Shown piece after piece: positions 18,499 to 26,671 of a stretch of DNA of 64,000 nt; position 1 is the first letter of the stretch, and every line of letters starts with the position of its first letter. This stretch comes from Jiella marina (lineage in GTDB: Bacteria; Pseudomonadota; Alphaproteobacteria; Rhizobiales; Rhizobiaceae). A program made the position numbers and the translations under genes. The notes under the pieces are model-generated. The model saw only the letters and a program-made list of their open reading frames with translations. It was not told the origin of the DNA and searched no databases. The stretch covers positions 1 to 64,000 of the forward strand of contig NZ_JAKQZG010000017.1 in the NCBI RefSeq assembly GCF_024359545.1, written 5' to 3'.

Positions 18499-20472
18499 TC
18501 AGTTGAAAGAGGGTGGCTGCGACAGGTCGATTGCACCTGGAACGCTGTCGCCATCGTCCGTCGCAGGGGCCTCGGACGGTGTGGCTGGCGCCTGTTGTTG
18601 TGCCGGCTGTCCACCGCTTTGCGACCCCCCGGGGTTGCCAAGTTCGAGCGGCGGCAAGCCGAAGGCCGGCTGTGACCCGCCGCTCTGGCTTGACCCCGAT
18701 CCGCCGGATCCAGTTGCGGGTGCGGGTTGCGAGCCCGGGAAATTCAGCGGCGGAAGTCCGAAGCCGTTATTGCCGGAGTTGCCCTGACCGCTGCCATTCG
18801 ATGGCTGACCGAGCGGCGGGAGGCCGAAGGCCGGGCCATTGCCGCTCGACGGCAGGCCGAGATCGGGCAGGCCCAGATTGTCGCCCGACGTGCTCGGCGG
18901 CGGCGCTTCCGTCTTGTAGCGCATGACCATCTGCGGGAAGGCGATCGTCAATGCCACCATGATGAGCTGAATGCACACGAAGGGCACGGCGCCCCAATAG
19001 ATCTGCCCTGTGGTGACCGGCTCCATGCGCTTGCCGGTGATGCGGTCGAGATAAGGCACCTTTGCTGCCACCGAACGCAGATAGAACAGCGCGAAGCCGA
19101 AGGGCGGATGCATGAACGACGTCTGCATGTTGAGCCCGAGAAGGACGCCGAACCAGATCAGATCGATGCCGAGCTTGTCGGCCACGGGTGCCAGAAGCGG
19201 CACGATGATGAAGGCGAGCTCAAAGAAGTCGAGGAAGAAGGCGAGCAGGAAGACGAGGATGTTGACGACGATAAGGAAGCCCGTCTCGCCGCCGGGCACG
19301 GCCGTCAGCAGTTCTTCGACCCAGATATGACCGTTGACGCCGTAGAATGTGAGCGAGAACACCCGCGCGCCGATCAGGATGAAGAGCACGAAGGCCGAGA
19401 GCTTCGCCGTCGACTCCATCGCCTGGGTCATCAGCGACAGGTTCAGCTTGCGCTTCGAGAAGGCGAGGATCAGCGCGCCCACGGCGCCCATGGCGCCACC
19501 TTCCGTGGGCGTGGCGACGCCGAGGAAGATCGTACCGAGCACGAGGAAGATGAGCGCCAGCGGCGGGATCATCACGATGATGACCTGCTGGGTGAGGTAA
19601 GACAGAAGCGGCAGTTTCAGAGCTCTGTTGATCACCGCGACCGTGTAGATGACGGATACGCCCACGACCGCGCCCCAGATAGCGGCACCCTGCTGCACGC
19701 GGCCTTCCAGATAGACCGAAGCCGCATAGCTGATCGCGATCGTCACAACGAGCGAGACGAGGAGCGAGGTGACACCGCGCCCGAGCGTGCGCGCTTCGGG
19801 CGGCAGGGCCGGCGCGGAGTTCGCCCGCCACATCGTCATGCCGAAGACGTACAAGAGATAGAGCCCGGAGAGGACCAGGGCCGGCACGAGCGCGCCGGAA
19901 TACATGTCGCCGACCGACCGACCCAGCTGGTCGGCGAGCACGATCAGCACCAGCGAGGGCGGCACGATCTGCGCGAGCGTGCCCGAGGCCACGATGACGC
20001 CCGAGGCAAGGCGTCGATCATAGCCGTAGCGCAGCATGATCGGCAGGGAGATCAGGCCCATGGCGATCACCGAGGCGGCGACGACGCCGGTCGTCGCGGC
20101 GAGAAGCGCACCGACGAAGATCACGGCGTAGGCGAGACCGCCGCGCAAGGGACCGAAGAGCTGGCCGACGGTCTCGAGCAGGTCCTCCGCCATGCCGGAG
20201 CGCTCCAGTATGAGCCCCATGAAGGTGAAGAAGGGAATGGCAAGCAGCGTGTCATTCGACATCACGCCGCCATAGAACCGGTCGGGCAGGGCCGTCAGCA
20301 GCGGCCAGAACAGATTGATGTCATTCGAGAGGGGCGCGAGTTCGACGCCGATGACGAAGAAGAACAGGCCGATGGCCGCGAGCGCGAAGGCGACCGGATA
20401 GCCAAGCAGGAGCACGATCACCAGCGAGGCGAACATGATCGGCGCGAGATTGTGGGCGATGAACTCGATCAT
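18499..20472 (-). CDS. dctM: TRAP transporter large permease (DctM) with repetitive tail
   Basis: The large membrane subunit of a tripartite ATP-independent periplasmic transporter, which imports organic acids or similar solutes with a sodium gradient. Residues 1 to ~510 hold about twelve or more membrane helices, with family blocks such as MSNDTLLAIPFFTFMGLIL, VIVASGTLAQIVPPS and PTEGGAMGAVGALI. The remaining ~145 residues are a Gly/Ser/Pro/Gln-rich cytoplasmic or periplasmic tail carrying three copies of FGLPPL(G/N/E) plus related LGLP units; most DctM proteins end soon after the last helix. It overlaps dctQ by 4 bases (ATGA). No solute-binding DctP gene is present nearby. Confidence 0.93.
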   Translation of the reverse strand: MIEFIAHNLAPIMFASLVIVLLLGYPVAFALAAIGLFFFVIGVELAPLSNDINLFWPLLTALPDRFYGGVMSNDTLLAIPFFTFMGLILERSGMAEDLLETVGQLFGPLRGGLAYAVIFVGALLAATTGVVAASVIAMGLISLPIMLRYGYDRRLASGVIVASGTLAQIVPPSLVLIVLADQLGRSVGDMYSGALVPALVLSGLYLLYVFGMTMWRANSAPALPPEARTLGRGVTSLLVSLVVTIAISYAASVYLEGRVQQGAAIWGAVVGVSVIYTVAVINRALKLPLLSYLTQQVIIVMIPPLALIFLVLGTIFLGVATPTEGGAMGAVGALILAFSKRKLNLSLMTQAMESTAKLSAFVLFILIGARVFSLTFYGVNGHIWVEELLTAVPGGETGFLIVVNILVFLLAFFLDFFELAFIIVPLLAPVADKLGIDLIWFGVLLGLNMQTSFMHPPFGFALFYLRSVAAKVPYLDRITGKRMEPVTTGQIYWGAVPFVCIQLIMVALTIAFPQMVMRYKTEAPPPSTSGDNLGLPDLGLPSSGNGPAFGLPPLGQPSNGSGQGNSGNNGFGLPPLNFPGSQPAPATGSGGSGSSQSGGSQPAFGLPPLELGNPGGSQSGGQPAQQQAPATPSEAPATDDGDSVPGAIDLSQPPSFN

Positions 20473-21110
20473 CGGCGCGTCTCCCGATCAGGCGCGGCGG
20501 GATGCGCCGGGTCGGGCGCGTCTGCGCCTCCCAGCGGCTTTTCCGGCGCAAGCGCGGCGAGTTCGTCCGGTGCAGCGTGGCTGGAGCCGGCCGGCGTGTC
20601 GTCGGGATAGTGGAAGAACAGGATGGCCGCGCGCTTGATCAGTTCCGAAACGCCCTGCATCACCAGAAGGATGAAGCCCGCAAGGAGCAACGCCTTGGCC
20701 GGCCAGACGATCAGGCCGCCGGCATTCGGCGAGCCTTCGCCGGTCGTGTAGGACCGCAGCACATAAGGCACCAGCATGTAGACCATCAGGATGGTGAAGG
20801 GCAGGAGCATCACGAGATGGCCGAGAAAGTCGATCCAGTCCCGCGTGCGCTTCGACAACATGTTCGAAATGATGTCGACGCGAATGTGCTCGTTGCGCTG
20901 GAGCGTCCATGCGGCGGCGAGCATGAAGATCGCGCCGAACAGATACCACTGCACTTCGAGCCAGGCATTCGACGACATGTCGAAGATCTTGCGGATCACC
21001 GCATTGCCGGCACTGACCAGAACGACGACGAGGACGAGCCAAGCGGCGCCTCGACCGATCACCGACGTGATCCTGTCGATTCCACGCGCCAAAGACATGA
21101 GAGCCGACAT
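20469..21110 (-). CDS. dctQ: TRAP transporter small permease (DctQ)
   Basis: A 213-residue small membrane subunit with four predicted helices. The family pattern GNAVIRKIF...NAWLEVQWYLFGAIFMLAAA and RVDIISNML...DWIDFLG is present. The last ~45 residues are a polar Ala/Pro-rich tail. It pairs with the DctM encoded immediately downstream. The substrate cannot be told without the binding protein. Confidence 0.92.
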   Translation of the reverse strand: MSALMSLARGIDRITSVIGRGAAWLVLVVVLVSAGNAVIRKIFDMSSNAWLEVQWYLFGAIFMLAAAWTLQRNEHIRVDIISNMLSKRTRDWIDFLGHLVMLLPFTILMVYMLVPYVLRSYTTGEGSPNAGGLIVWPAKALLLAGFILLVMQGVSELIKRAAILFFHYPDDTPAGSSHAAPDELAALAPEKPLGGADAPDPAHPAAPDRETRR

Positions 21111-21512
21111 GCGGCCTGATCTCCCCCCGTTCGTCCGTCCCGGCGAGCGGCATCGCCGAGCGAGGCGCCGGTCTGGGCGTTGTCAGAAACGTCGCTCGGT
21201 CTCTTCGCCTGTTTTCAGGGCTCTCGCCGAGATCGACACTTTGGAAAAAGTCCCCGTGCGTTAGGGAAAAATGCGCCTTCGCGCAAGAGCATGCGCGCTA
21301 CGCCTGATCGTCGCGCCTCAAGAAGCGGCTCGCGGAGTTTCCGATCGAAGTCCGGCCGAGGAACAGACTTCAACGCGTCCGCCCCGGACCTCCATCCTTC
21401 GTGATCGGAAAAAGCTTTGACGATCAAAGGTCAAAGGTCCAAATCTTGCTCTTGGGGGATTGGTGGGCGCGGCGTCTTGCGTTCGATGATCAGGCCCCTT
21501 GGGAGGAATGAC
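21111..21512. other. 402-base divergent region between dctQ and the oxidoreductase gene
   Basis: Promoters for the TRAP operon (minus) and the indolepyruvate oxidoreductase-like gene (plus) must lie here. No gene, strong hairpin or recognised operator was seen. The only clear signal is the ribosome site GGGAGGA at 21501-21507, six bases before the ATG at 21513. Confidence 0.45.
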
Positions 21513-24500
21513 ATGGCAGTGCGCAACGTGTCCTTGCGGGATCGCTTCGATCTCGGGGTGGAGGACGTCCTGTTGTCGGGCCCGCAGGCCGTTCTGCGGC
21601 TGACCCTGATGCAGGCCGCACATGACCGCGCCGCGGGGCTCGCGACGGCAGGATACGTGACGGGTTATCGTGGTTCCCCGCTCGGTGGTCTCGATCAGCA
21701 ATTCGCCCGGGCCGGCGAGATCCTCTCTCAGAATTCCATCGTCTTCGAACCCGGTCTCAATGAGGATCTCGCCGCGACCGCGCTCTGGGGAACGCAGCAG
21801 GCGGAACTGCGCGGGGAGGGGCGCTATGACGGCGTCTTCGGCCTCTGGTACGGCAAGGGGCCGGGCGTCGACCGGTCCGGCGACGCCTTCCGGCATGCCA
21901 ATCTCGCCGGCACCTCGCCCCATGGCGGTGTGATCGCGCTTCTGGGCGACGATCACACCTGCGAAAGTTCGACCTCGGCTCACCAGTCGGAATTGGCCGC
22001 CATCGACGCGATGATGCCGATCTTCCATCCGGCGGGCGTTCAGGAAATTCTCGACTACGGCCTCACCGCCTTCGCCCTGTCCCGCTTTTCGGGTCTTTGG
22101 ACGACGATGAAGTGCGTCAAGGACACGATCGAGTCGACGGCGACGGTGAAGGCGGCGGCGGATCGTCTGGCCCTTGTCGTGCCGGAGATCGCTTCGCCCC
22201 CGGGGGGGCGCAATATCCGCCGCGCGGCCCATCCTCTGGAGCAGGAGGCGATGCTCCACGAGCACCGTCTGCCGGCGGCTCTCGCTTTCATCGCCGCGAA
22301 CGGCCTGAACCGGATCGTCCATTCTGGCGGTCGCAACCCGAAGATCGGGGTTCTCTCGCTTGGAAAATCCTGGCTCGACGTCGAGCAGGCGCTGGCCTCG
22401 CTCGGCATCGACGAGGTGGCGGCGGCGCGATTTGGCCTCCGCCTCGGCAAGGTCGCGGTGCCCTGGCCGCTGGAGCCCGGCTTCGTGCGCCGCTTCGCCG
22501 AAGGTCTCGATCTCCTGATGGTGGTGGAGGAAAAGCGCGGGGTGGTCGAGCCGCAGGTCAAGGAGATCCTCTACGGCACGGCGAACGCGCCGGTGGTCGT
22601 CGGCAAGGCCGATCAGGACGGGCGAACGCTCTTCAAGGTGAAGGGGGCGCTCGATTCCAACGACATCGCGGTGGCGATCGGTCGGGCGGTTCTGGTCCGG
22701 ACACCAGAGGAGGCACTGCAAGCCCGCGTCGAGGCTCTGACAACGCTGCAGACCGAATTGGCGGCGACGGCGGAGATCGCAGCGCGTACCCCCTATTTCT
22801 GCGCCGGCTGCCCGCACAATTCCTCCACCCGCGTGCCGGAAGGCTCTCGGGCCTATGCCGGGATCGGTTGTCACTACATGGCCCAGTGGATGGACCGCGA
22901 CACCGAAGGTTACACCCAGATGGGTGCGGAAGGGGCGAACTGGATCGGCGAGCGGCATTTCTCCAGGCGCGACCACGTCTTCCAGAACCTCGGCGACGGC
23001 ACCTACAATCATTCGGGCGCGCTGGCGCTTCGAGCGGCGGTCGCTTCGGGCGCGAACATCACCTACAAGATCCTCTACAATGACGCCGTCGCCATGACCG
23101 GCGGCCAGCCCCACGAAGGCGGCCTGACAGTCCCGATGATCGCCGCGCAGGTCGTGTCGGCCGGCGTCCGGCGCGTTGTCGTCGTCTCCGACGAGCCGGA
23201 CAAGCACAAGGGCGCATCCGGCCTGCCGGCCGGAGTCGCCTTCCACCATCGCCACGATCTCGATGCGGTCCAGCGCTCGCTTGCCGAAATATCCGGCGTG
23301 ACCGTCCTGATCTATGACCAGACCTGCGCCGCCGAAAAACGCCGGCGCCGCAAGCGCGGCACCTTTCCCGATCCGGACCGCCGCGTCGTGATCAACGAAC
23401 GCCTGTGTGAGGGCTGCGGCGATTGCGGCGTGCAGTCGAACTGCGTGGCCATCACCGCCGTCGAGACCGAGTTCGGCCGCAAGCGCGCGATCGATCAATC
23501 GGCCTGCAACAAGGACTTCTCCTGCCTGGAGGGTTTCTGCCCCGCTCTGGTGACGCTCGAGGGGGCGGCCTTGAAGACGGCGGAGGTCGCCACCGCCGAG
23601 CCGCCGAAAACGCCGGAGCCTTCGGTCGCCGAGCCCGAGAGCTCGGTCGGCATCGTGATCACCGGCGTCGGAGGCACGGGGGTCGTGACGATCGGCGCGA
23701 TCATCGCCATGGCGGCGCATGTCGACGGCCATGGCGCCGGCGTGATCGACATGGCGGGGCTGGCTCAGAAGGGCGGCCCGGTCACCTCCCATGTGCGCAT
23801 CGCGCCGACGCCGGGTGACGTCAAGGCGATCCGCGTCTCCGCCGGCGAGGCGCGGCTCGTCATCGGCTGCGACCTCGTCACCGCCGGTTCGGCCAAGGTG
23901 CGCGCCGCGATCACGCAGGGGAGCACCGCGGTTGTTCTCGACGTCCACGAGACGCTTTCGGGGGAGTTCACCCACAATGTCGATTTCTCCTTCCCGAACC
24001 GCCGCCTGATCGAAGCGATCGAGGCGGCAGCGGGCAAGGACCGGGTCCAGCGCATCGATGCGGAAGCGGTGGCGCGCCGGCTGTTCGGCAGCACGATCTT
24101 CGCCAACATGCTGATGCTCGGTCTCGCCTGGCAGACCGGCGCCCTGCCGATCTCCCGCGAGGCGCTCCGCCGCGCGATCCGGCTCAATGGCGTCGATGTC
24201 GAGACCAATCTTGCGGCGTTCGAATGGGGGCGCGCGATCGGCCACGATCCGGCCTGCTTGCCGGACGCGGCAAGGGCGAGCGAGACCTCGCTCGACCATC
24301 GCCGCCTCTCGGTCTCGCTGGACGAGATGATCGCACGTCGCGTCGCCGATCTGACCGCCTATCAGGACGCCGCCTATGCCGAGCGCTACGCAAAGATGGT
24401 CGAGGCGATACGGGCAGCAGAGAGCCGCGTCGCGTCCGGCCGCGAGGATCTGAGCCGCACCGTCGCCCGCGAGCTTTATCGTCTGATGGCGGTGAAGGAC

Positions 24501-24971
24501 GAATACGAGGTCGCCCGGCTCTACACCGATGGCGGCTTTGCCGCGCAGCTTGCGGAGGGCTTCGAGAAGGGCGGGCGCCTGACCTTTCACTTCGCGCCGC
24601 CGATCTTCGGCGAGACCGGGCCGAACGGGCGGCCACGGAAACGCGCCTTCGGCTCCTGGATGCGGCCGGTGCTTGGCCTCATGGCGCGGATGCGCCGGAT
24701 CCGCGGCACGATGATCGATCCGTTTCGCTTTTCGGCGGAGCGGCGTGAGGCGGGAGAGGAGCTCGACCGTTATCGTGGCACGCTCGACATGATCCTGGAG
24801 GGACTGACGCCCGAGAACCATGCCGCAGCGGTATCGCTGGCCGGCTGGCCGAAGGACCTCAACGGCTTCGGGCCGGTGCGGCGACAGAAGGCGGCTTTGG
24901 CCCATGCCCGGCGCGAGGAGGCCGAGAAGGCTTTTTCGACCCGCAAGGTGGTGGCGGAAGCCGCAGAATAA
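21513..24971 (+). CDS. Indolepyruvate ferredoxin oxidoreductase family protein
   Basis: A 1152-residue single-chain 2-oxoacid oxidoreductase. The N-terminal half is the PFOR-type domain (GYVTGYRGSPLGGLDQQF), followed by a thiamine-diphosphate domain (LGDGTYNHSGALALRAAV, NDAVAMTGGQPHEGG). A 4Fe-4S site at CEGCGDCGVQSNC with additional cysteines comes next, then the gamma domain (GVGGTGVVTIGAIIAMAAH), and a C-terminal extension of the DUF6537 type. Such fused enzymes oxidatively decarboxylate aryl- or branched-chain 2-oxoacids to acyl-CoA, passing electrons to ferredoxin. The GGGAGGA site at 21501 fixes the start. It is monocistronic as far as can be seen. Confidence 0.93.
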   Translation: MAVRNVSLRDRFDLGVEDVLLSGPQAVLRLTLMQAAHDRAAGLATAGYVTGYRGSPLGGLDQQFARAGEILSQNSIVFEPGLNEDLAATALWGTQQAELRGEGRYDGVFGLWYGKGPGVDRSGDAFRHANLAGTSPHGGVIALLGDDHTCESSTSAHQSELAAIDAMMPIFHPAGVQEILDYGLTAFALSRFSGLWTTMKCVKDTIESTATVKAAADRLALVVPEIASPPGGRNIRRAAHPLEQEAMLHEHRLPAALAFIAANGLNRIVHSGGRNPKIGVLSLGKSWLDVEQALASLGIDEVAAARFGLRLGKVAVPWPLEPGFVRRFAEGLDLLMVVEEKRGVVEPQVKEILYGTANAPVVVGKADQDGRTLFKVKGALDSNDIAVAIGRAVLVRTPEEALQARVEALTTLQTELAATAEIAARTPYFCAGCPHNSSTRVPEGSRAYAGIGCHYMAQWMDRDTEGYTQMGAEGANWIGERHFSRRDHVFQNLGDGTYNHSGALALRAAVASGANITYKILYNDAVAMTGGQPHEGGLTVPMIAAQVVSAGVRRVVVVSDEPDKHKGASGLPAGVAFHHRHDLDAVQRSLAEISGVTVLIYDQTCAAEKRRRRKRGTFPDPDRRVVINERLCEGCGDCGVQSNCVAITAVETEFGRKRAIDQSACNKDFSCLEGFCPALVTLEGAALKTAEVATAEPPKTPEPSVAEPESSVGIVITGVGGTGVVTIGAIIAMAAHVDGHGAGVIDMAGLAQKGGPVTSHVRIAPTPGDVKAIRVSAGEARLVIGCDLVTAGSAKVRAAITQGSTAVVLDVHETLSGEFTHNVDFSFPNRRLIEAIEAAAGKDRVQRIDAEAVARRLFGSTIFANMLMLGLAWQTGALPISREALRRAIRLNGVDVETNLAAFEWGRAIGHDPACLPDAARASETSLDHRRLSVSLDEMIARRVADLTAYQDAAYAERYAKMVEAIRAAESRVASGREDLSRTVARELYRLMAVKDEYEVARLYTDGGFAAQLAEGFEKGGRLTFHFAPPIFGETGPNGRPRKRAFGSWMRPVLGLMARMRRIRGTMIDPFRFSAERREAGEELDRYRGTLDMILEGLTPENHAAAVSLAGWPKDLNGFGPVRRQKAALAHARREEAEKAFSTRKVVAEAAE

Positions 24972-25021
24972 CGCTTTTTCGGGTATCGGCCGCCATTGCC
25001 AGGCTCGCGGCTTGATGCGAC

Positions 25022-25303
25022 ATGTGCCCCATGTCCGACGAACCCGCCCGCCACTGGCCCCGCTTCATGAGCGACAAGGATCTTCGTGCCTATTTCGGCT
25101 TGTCCGAACGGGCCTTGCGGCACTACCGGGGTTTCAAGGAGTTTCCGGCGAAAGACGTGGTGGCGGGGAAGACCGATTCAGCCGCCGTTTCGCGCTTTTT
25201 CGACTGGGTGGCGGGTCTCTGCGATCAGCCGCCCAAGGCCAACAACCGCTACGTTCCCGGCGGCGACAAGGCCCCGGCGAAGCCGAAGCCGGCCGACGCG
25301 TGA
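25022..25303 (+). CDS. Small hypothetical protein, possible HTH DNA-binding
   Basis: A 93-residue basic protein (89-90 if it starts at the later ATG at 25031). The segment MSDKDLRAYFGLSERALRHYR resembles the helix-turn-helix of AlpA/MerR-like small regulators, where SERALRHYR would be the recognition helix; this is inference from pattern only. The C-terminus is Lys/Pro/Ala-rich. It ends four bases before the GTG of recX and is probably co-transcribed with it. Confidence 0.6.
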   Translation: MCPMSDEPARHWPRFMSDKDLRAYFGLSERALRHYRGFKEFPAKDVVAGKTDSAAVSRFFDWVAGLCDQPPKANNRYVPGGDKAPAKPKPADA

Positions 25304-25307
25304 TCCC

Positions 25308-25865
25308 GTGGCGCGCACGAAGGCGGAAGAGTCCAAGCCGAAACCGGTGACCGAGGACTGGCTGCTGCGCTCGGCGTTTCACTATCTGGAGCGCTATGCG
25401 GCCTCCAGTGACGGATTGCGGCGAGTCATGCGGCGCCGCGCCGCGCGCCGTGTCGGCGGCATCGACCAGCTCCCGGCTGATCTCGATGCCATGCTCGATG
25501 CGCTGATTGCCCGTCTCGTCGAACTCAACCTTCTGGACGACAAGGCCTTTGCCGAGGCGAAGCTTGCAAGCCTTAGACGCCGGGGTACCTCGCGGGCGTT
25601 GGCTGCCGCGAAGCTCCAGGAAAAGGGCGTGCCGCGCGCACTGATCGATGAGACGCTCGCGAACGAGGAGAGCGGCGAGGCTGAAGCGGCCGCGGCCTAT
25701 GTCCGCCGCAGGCGTTTTGGTCCCTATCGCAATCCCGGCCGCGGCGATCGGCGCGACAAGGAAATCGCCGCCATGGTGCGGGCGGGGTTTCCGCTCCGGC
25801 TGGCGGTCGCTGCGATCGACGGCGAGCTCGAAGTGGGCCCGGGTCAGTCGGACGCTTCGGACTGA
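25308..25865 (+). CDS. recX: Regulatory protein RecX
   Basis: A 185-residue RecX family protein, an inhibitor/modulator of RecA filaments. The family pattern is clear: AFHYLERYAASSDGLRRVM, then LLDDKAFAEAKLASLRRRG, GVPRALIDETL, and a final KEIAAMVRAGFPLRLAVAAI helix. GTG at 25308 was chosen because it lies just after the upstream stop; the frame is open further upstream but overlaps the previous gene. recA is not in the window, which is common in alphaproteobacteria. Confidence 0.85.
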   Translation: MARTKAEESKPKPVTEDWLLRSAFHYLERYAASSDGLRRVMRRRAARRVGGIDQLPADLDAMLDALIARLVELNLLDDKAFAEAKLASLRRRGTSRALAAAKLQEKGVPRALIDETLANEESGEAEAAAAYVRRRRFGPYRNPGRGDRRDKEIAAMVRAGFPLRLAVAAIDGELEVGPGQSDASD

Positions 25866-26024
25866 CCATCTACTTGTAATCGCGCGATCATTCGCGCCTG
25901 GAACCTCCCGGGCGGGTCGCCGTTACTATCCCGACCAAGCCAACAGTATCGTCGGTATCGACCGCCCGACCAGTAGAAGTCGGCGCTGGTCCTTGCCGGC
26001 CTTTTAAAGACAAGGACAGGAACA

Positions 26025-26588
26025 ATGCCAAAGATTACCGAAGCGAAGATCGCAATCCTCGCCACGGACGGATTCGAACAGGCCGAACTGACCGAGCCGT
26101 TGGACAAGCTTCGCGAAGCCGGTGCTACCGTCCACGTCGTCTCGCCGAAGAGCGGCTCCATCAAGGGCTGGGATCAGGACCATTGGGACAAGGAAATCCC
26201 GGTCGATCACGAACTGTCCGAGATCCGGACGACGGATTACGACGCGCTGGTCCTGCCGGGCGGCCAGATCAACCCGGACGTGCTGCGCGCCAATCCTAAG
26301 GTCGTCAGCTTCGTGCGCGAGTTCTTCAACTCCAAGAAGCCGCTCGCCGCGATCTGCCATGCGCCGTGGCTCCTGATCGAAGCGGATGTCGTGCGCGGTC
26401 GCGACATGACCTCCTACAAATCGATCAAGACCGACGTGATCAATGCGGGCGGCAACTGGGTCGATGAGGAAGTCGTCGTTCATCAGGCCCTGATCACCTC
26501 GCGCAATCCCGGCGATCTTCCGGCCTTCATCGCGAAGATCATCGAGGAAGTCGAAGAGGGCCGCCACGAGGATCGCAAGGTCGCGTAA
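26025..26588 (+). CDS. PfpI/DJ-1 family protein (YhbO-like)
   Basis: A 187-residue class I glutamine amidotransferase-like protein. The nucleophile elbow AICHAPW places the catalytic cysteine at ~111, with the family blocks KIAILATDGFEQAEL at the N-terminus and DALVLPGGQINPDVLR before it. Members act as glyoxalase/deglycase or general stress proteins; protease activity is claimed for archaeal PfpI. An AGGACAGGAAC site precedes the ATG. Hairpins immediately downstream suggest it is transcribed alone. Confidence 0.9.
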   Translation: MPKITEAKIAILATDGFEQAELTEPLDKLREAGATVHVVSPKSGSIKGWDQDHWDKEIPVDHELSEIRTTDYDALVLPGGQINPDVLRANPKVVSFVREFFNSKKPLAAICHAPWLLIEADVVRGRDMTSYKSIKTDVINAGGNWVDEEVVVHQALITSRNPGDLPAFIAKIIEEVEEGRHEDRKVA

Positions 26589-26598
26589 GGCCAATGCT

Positions 26599-26671
26599 CA
26601 CTGCAGGTGACCTGCAGTGGAATTCGTGAATTATGTGAGGAGCCGGCGCCCCTATTCGGGCCGCCGGCTCC
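26599..26671. terminator. Two hairpins between converging genes
   Basis: A perfect 9-bp stem (26599-26607 with 26611-26619, loop TGA) follows the PfpI gene by ten bases. A second perfect 10-bp stem (26639-26648 with 26662-26671) spans the end of the opposing ExoP-like gene. Neither has a long T-run; together they probably end transcription from both sides. Confidence 0.55.

Noticed and set aside
18727-20610. 627-codon open frame on the plus strand
   Set aside because: Antisense to dctM; very rich in Arg, His, Asp and Glu with no recognisable motif, while the minus strand has clear TRAP helices.
21318-24905. 1195-codon open frame on the minus strand
   Set aside because: It is exactly antisense to the indolepyruvate oxidoreductase gene, is Arg/His/Asp-rich nonsense with no domain, and arises from GC-rich codon bias.
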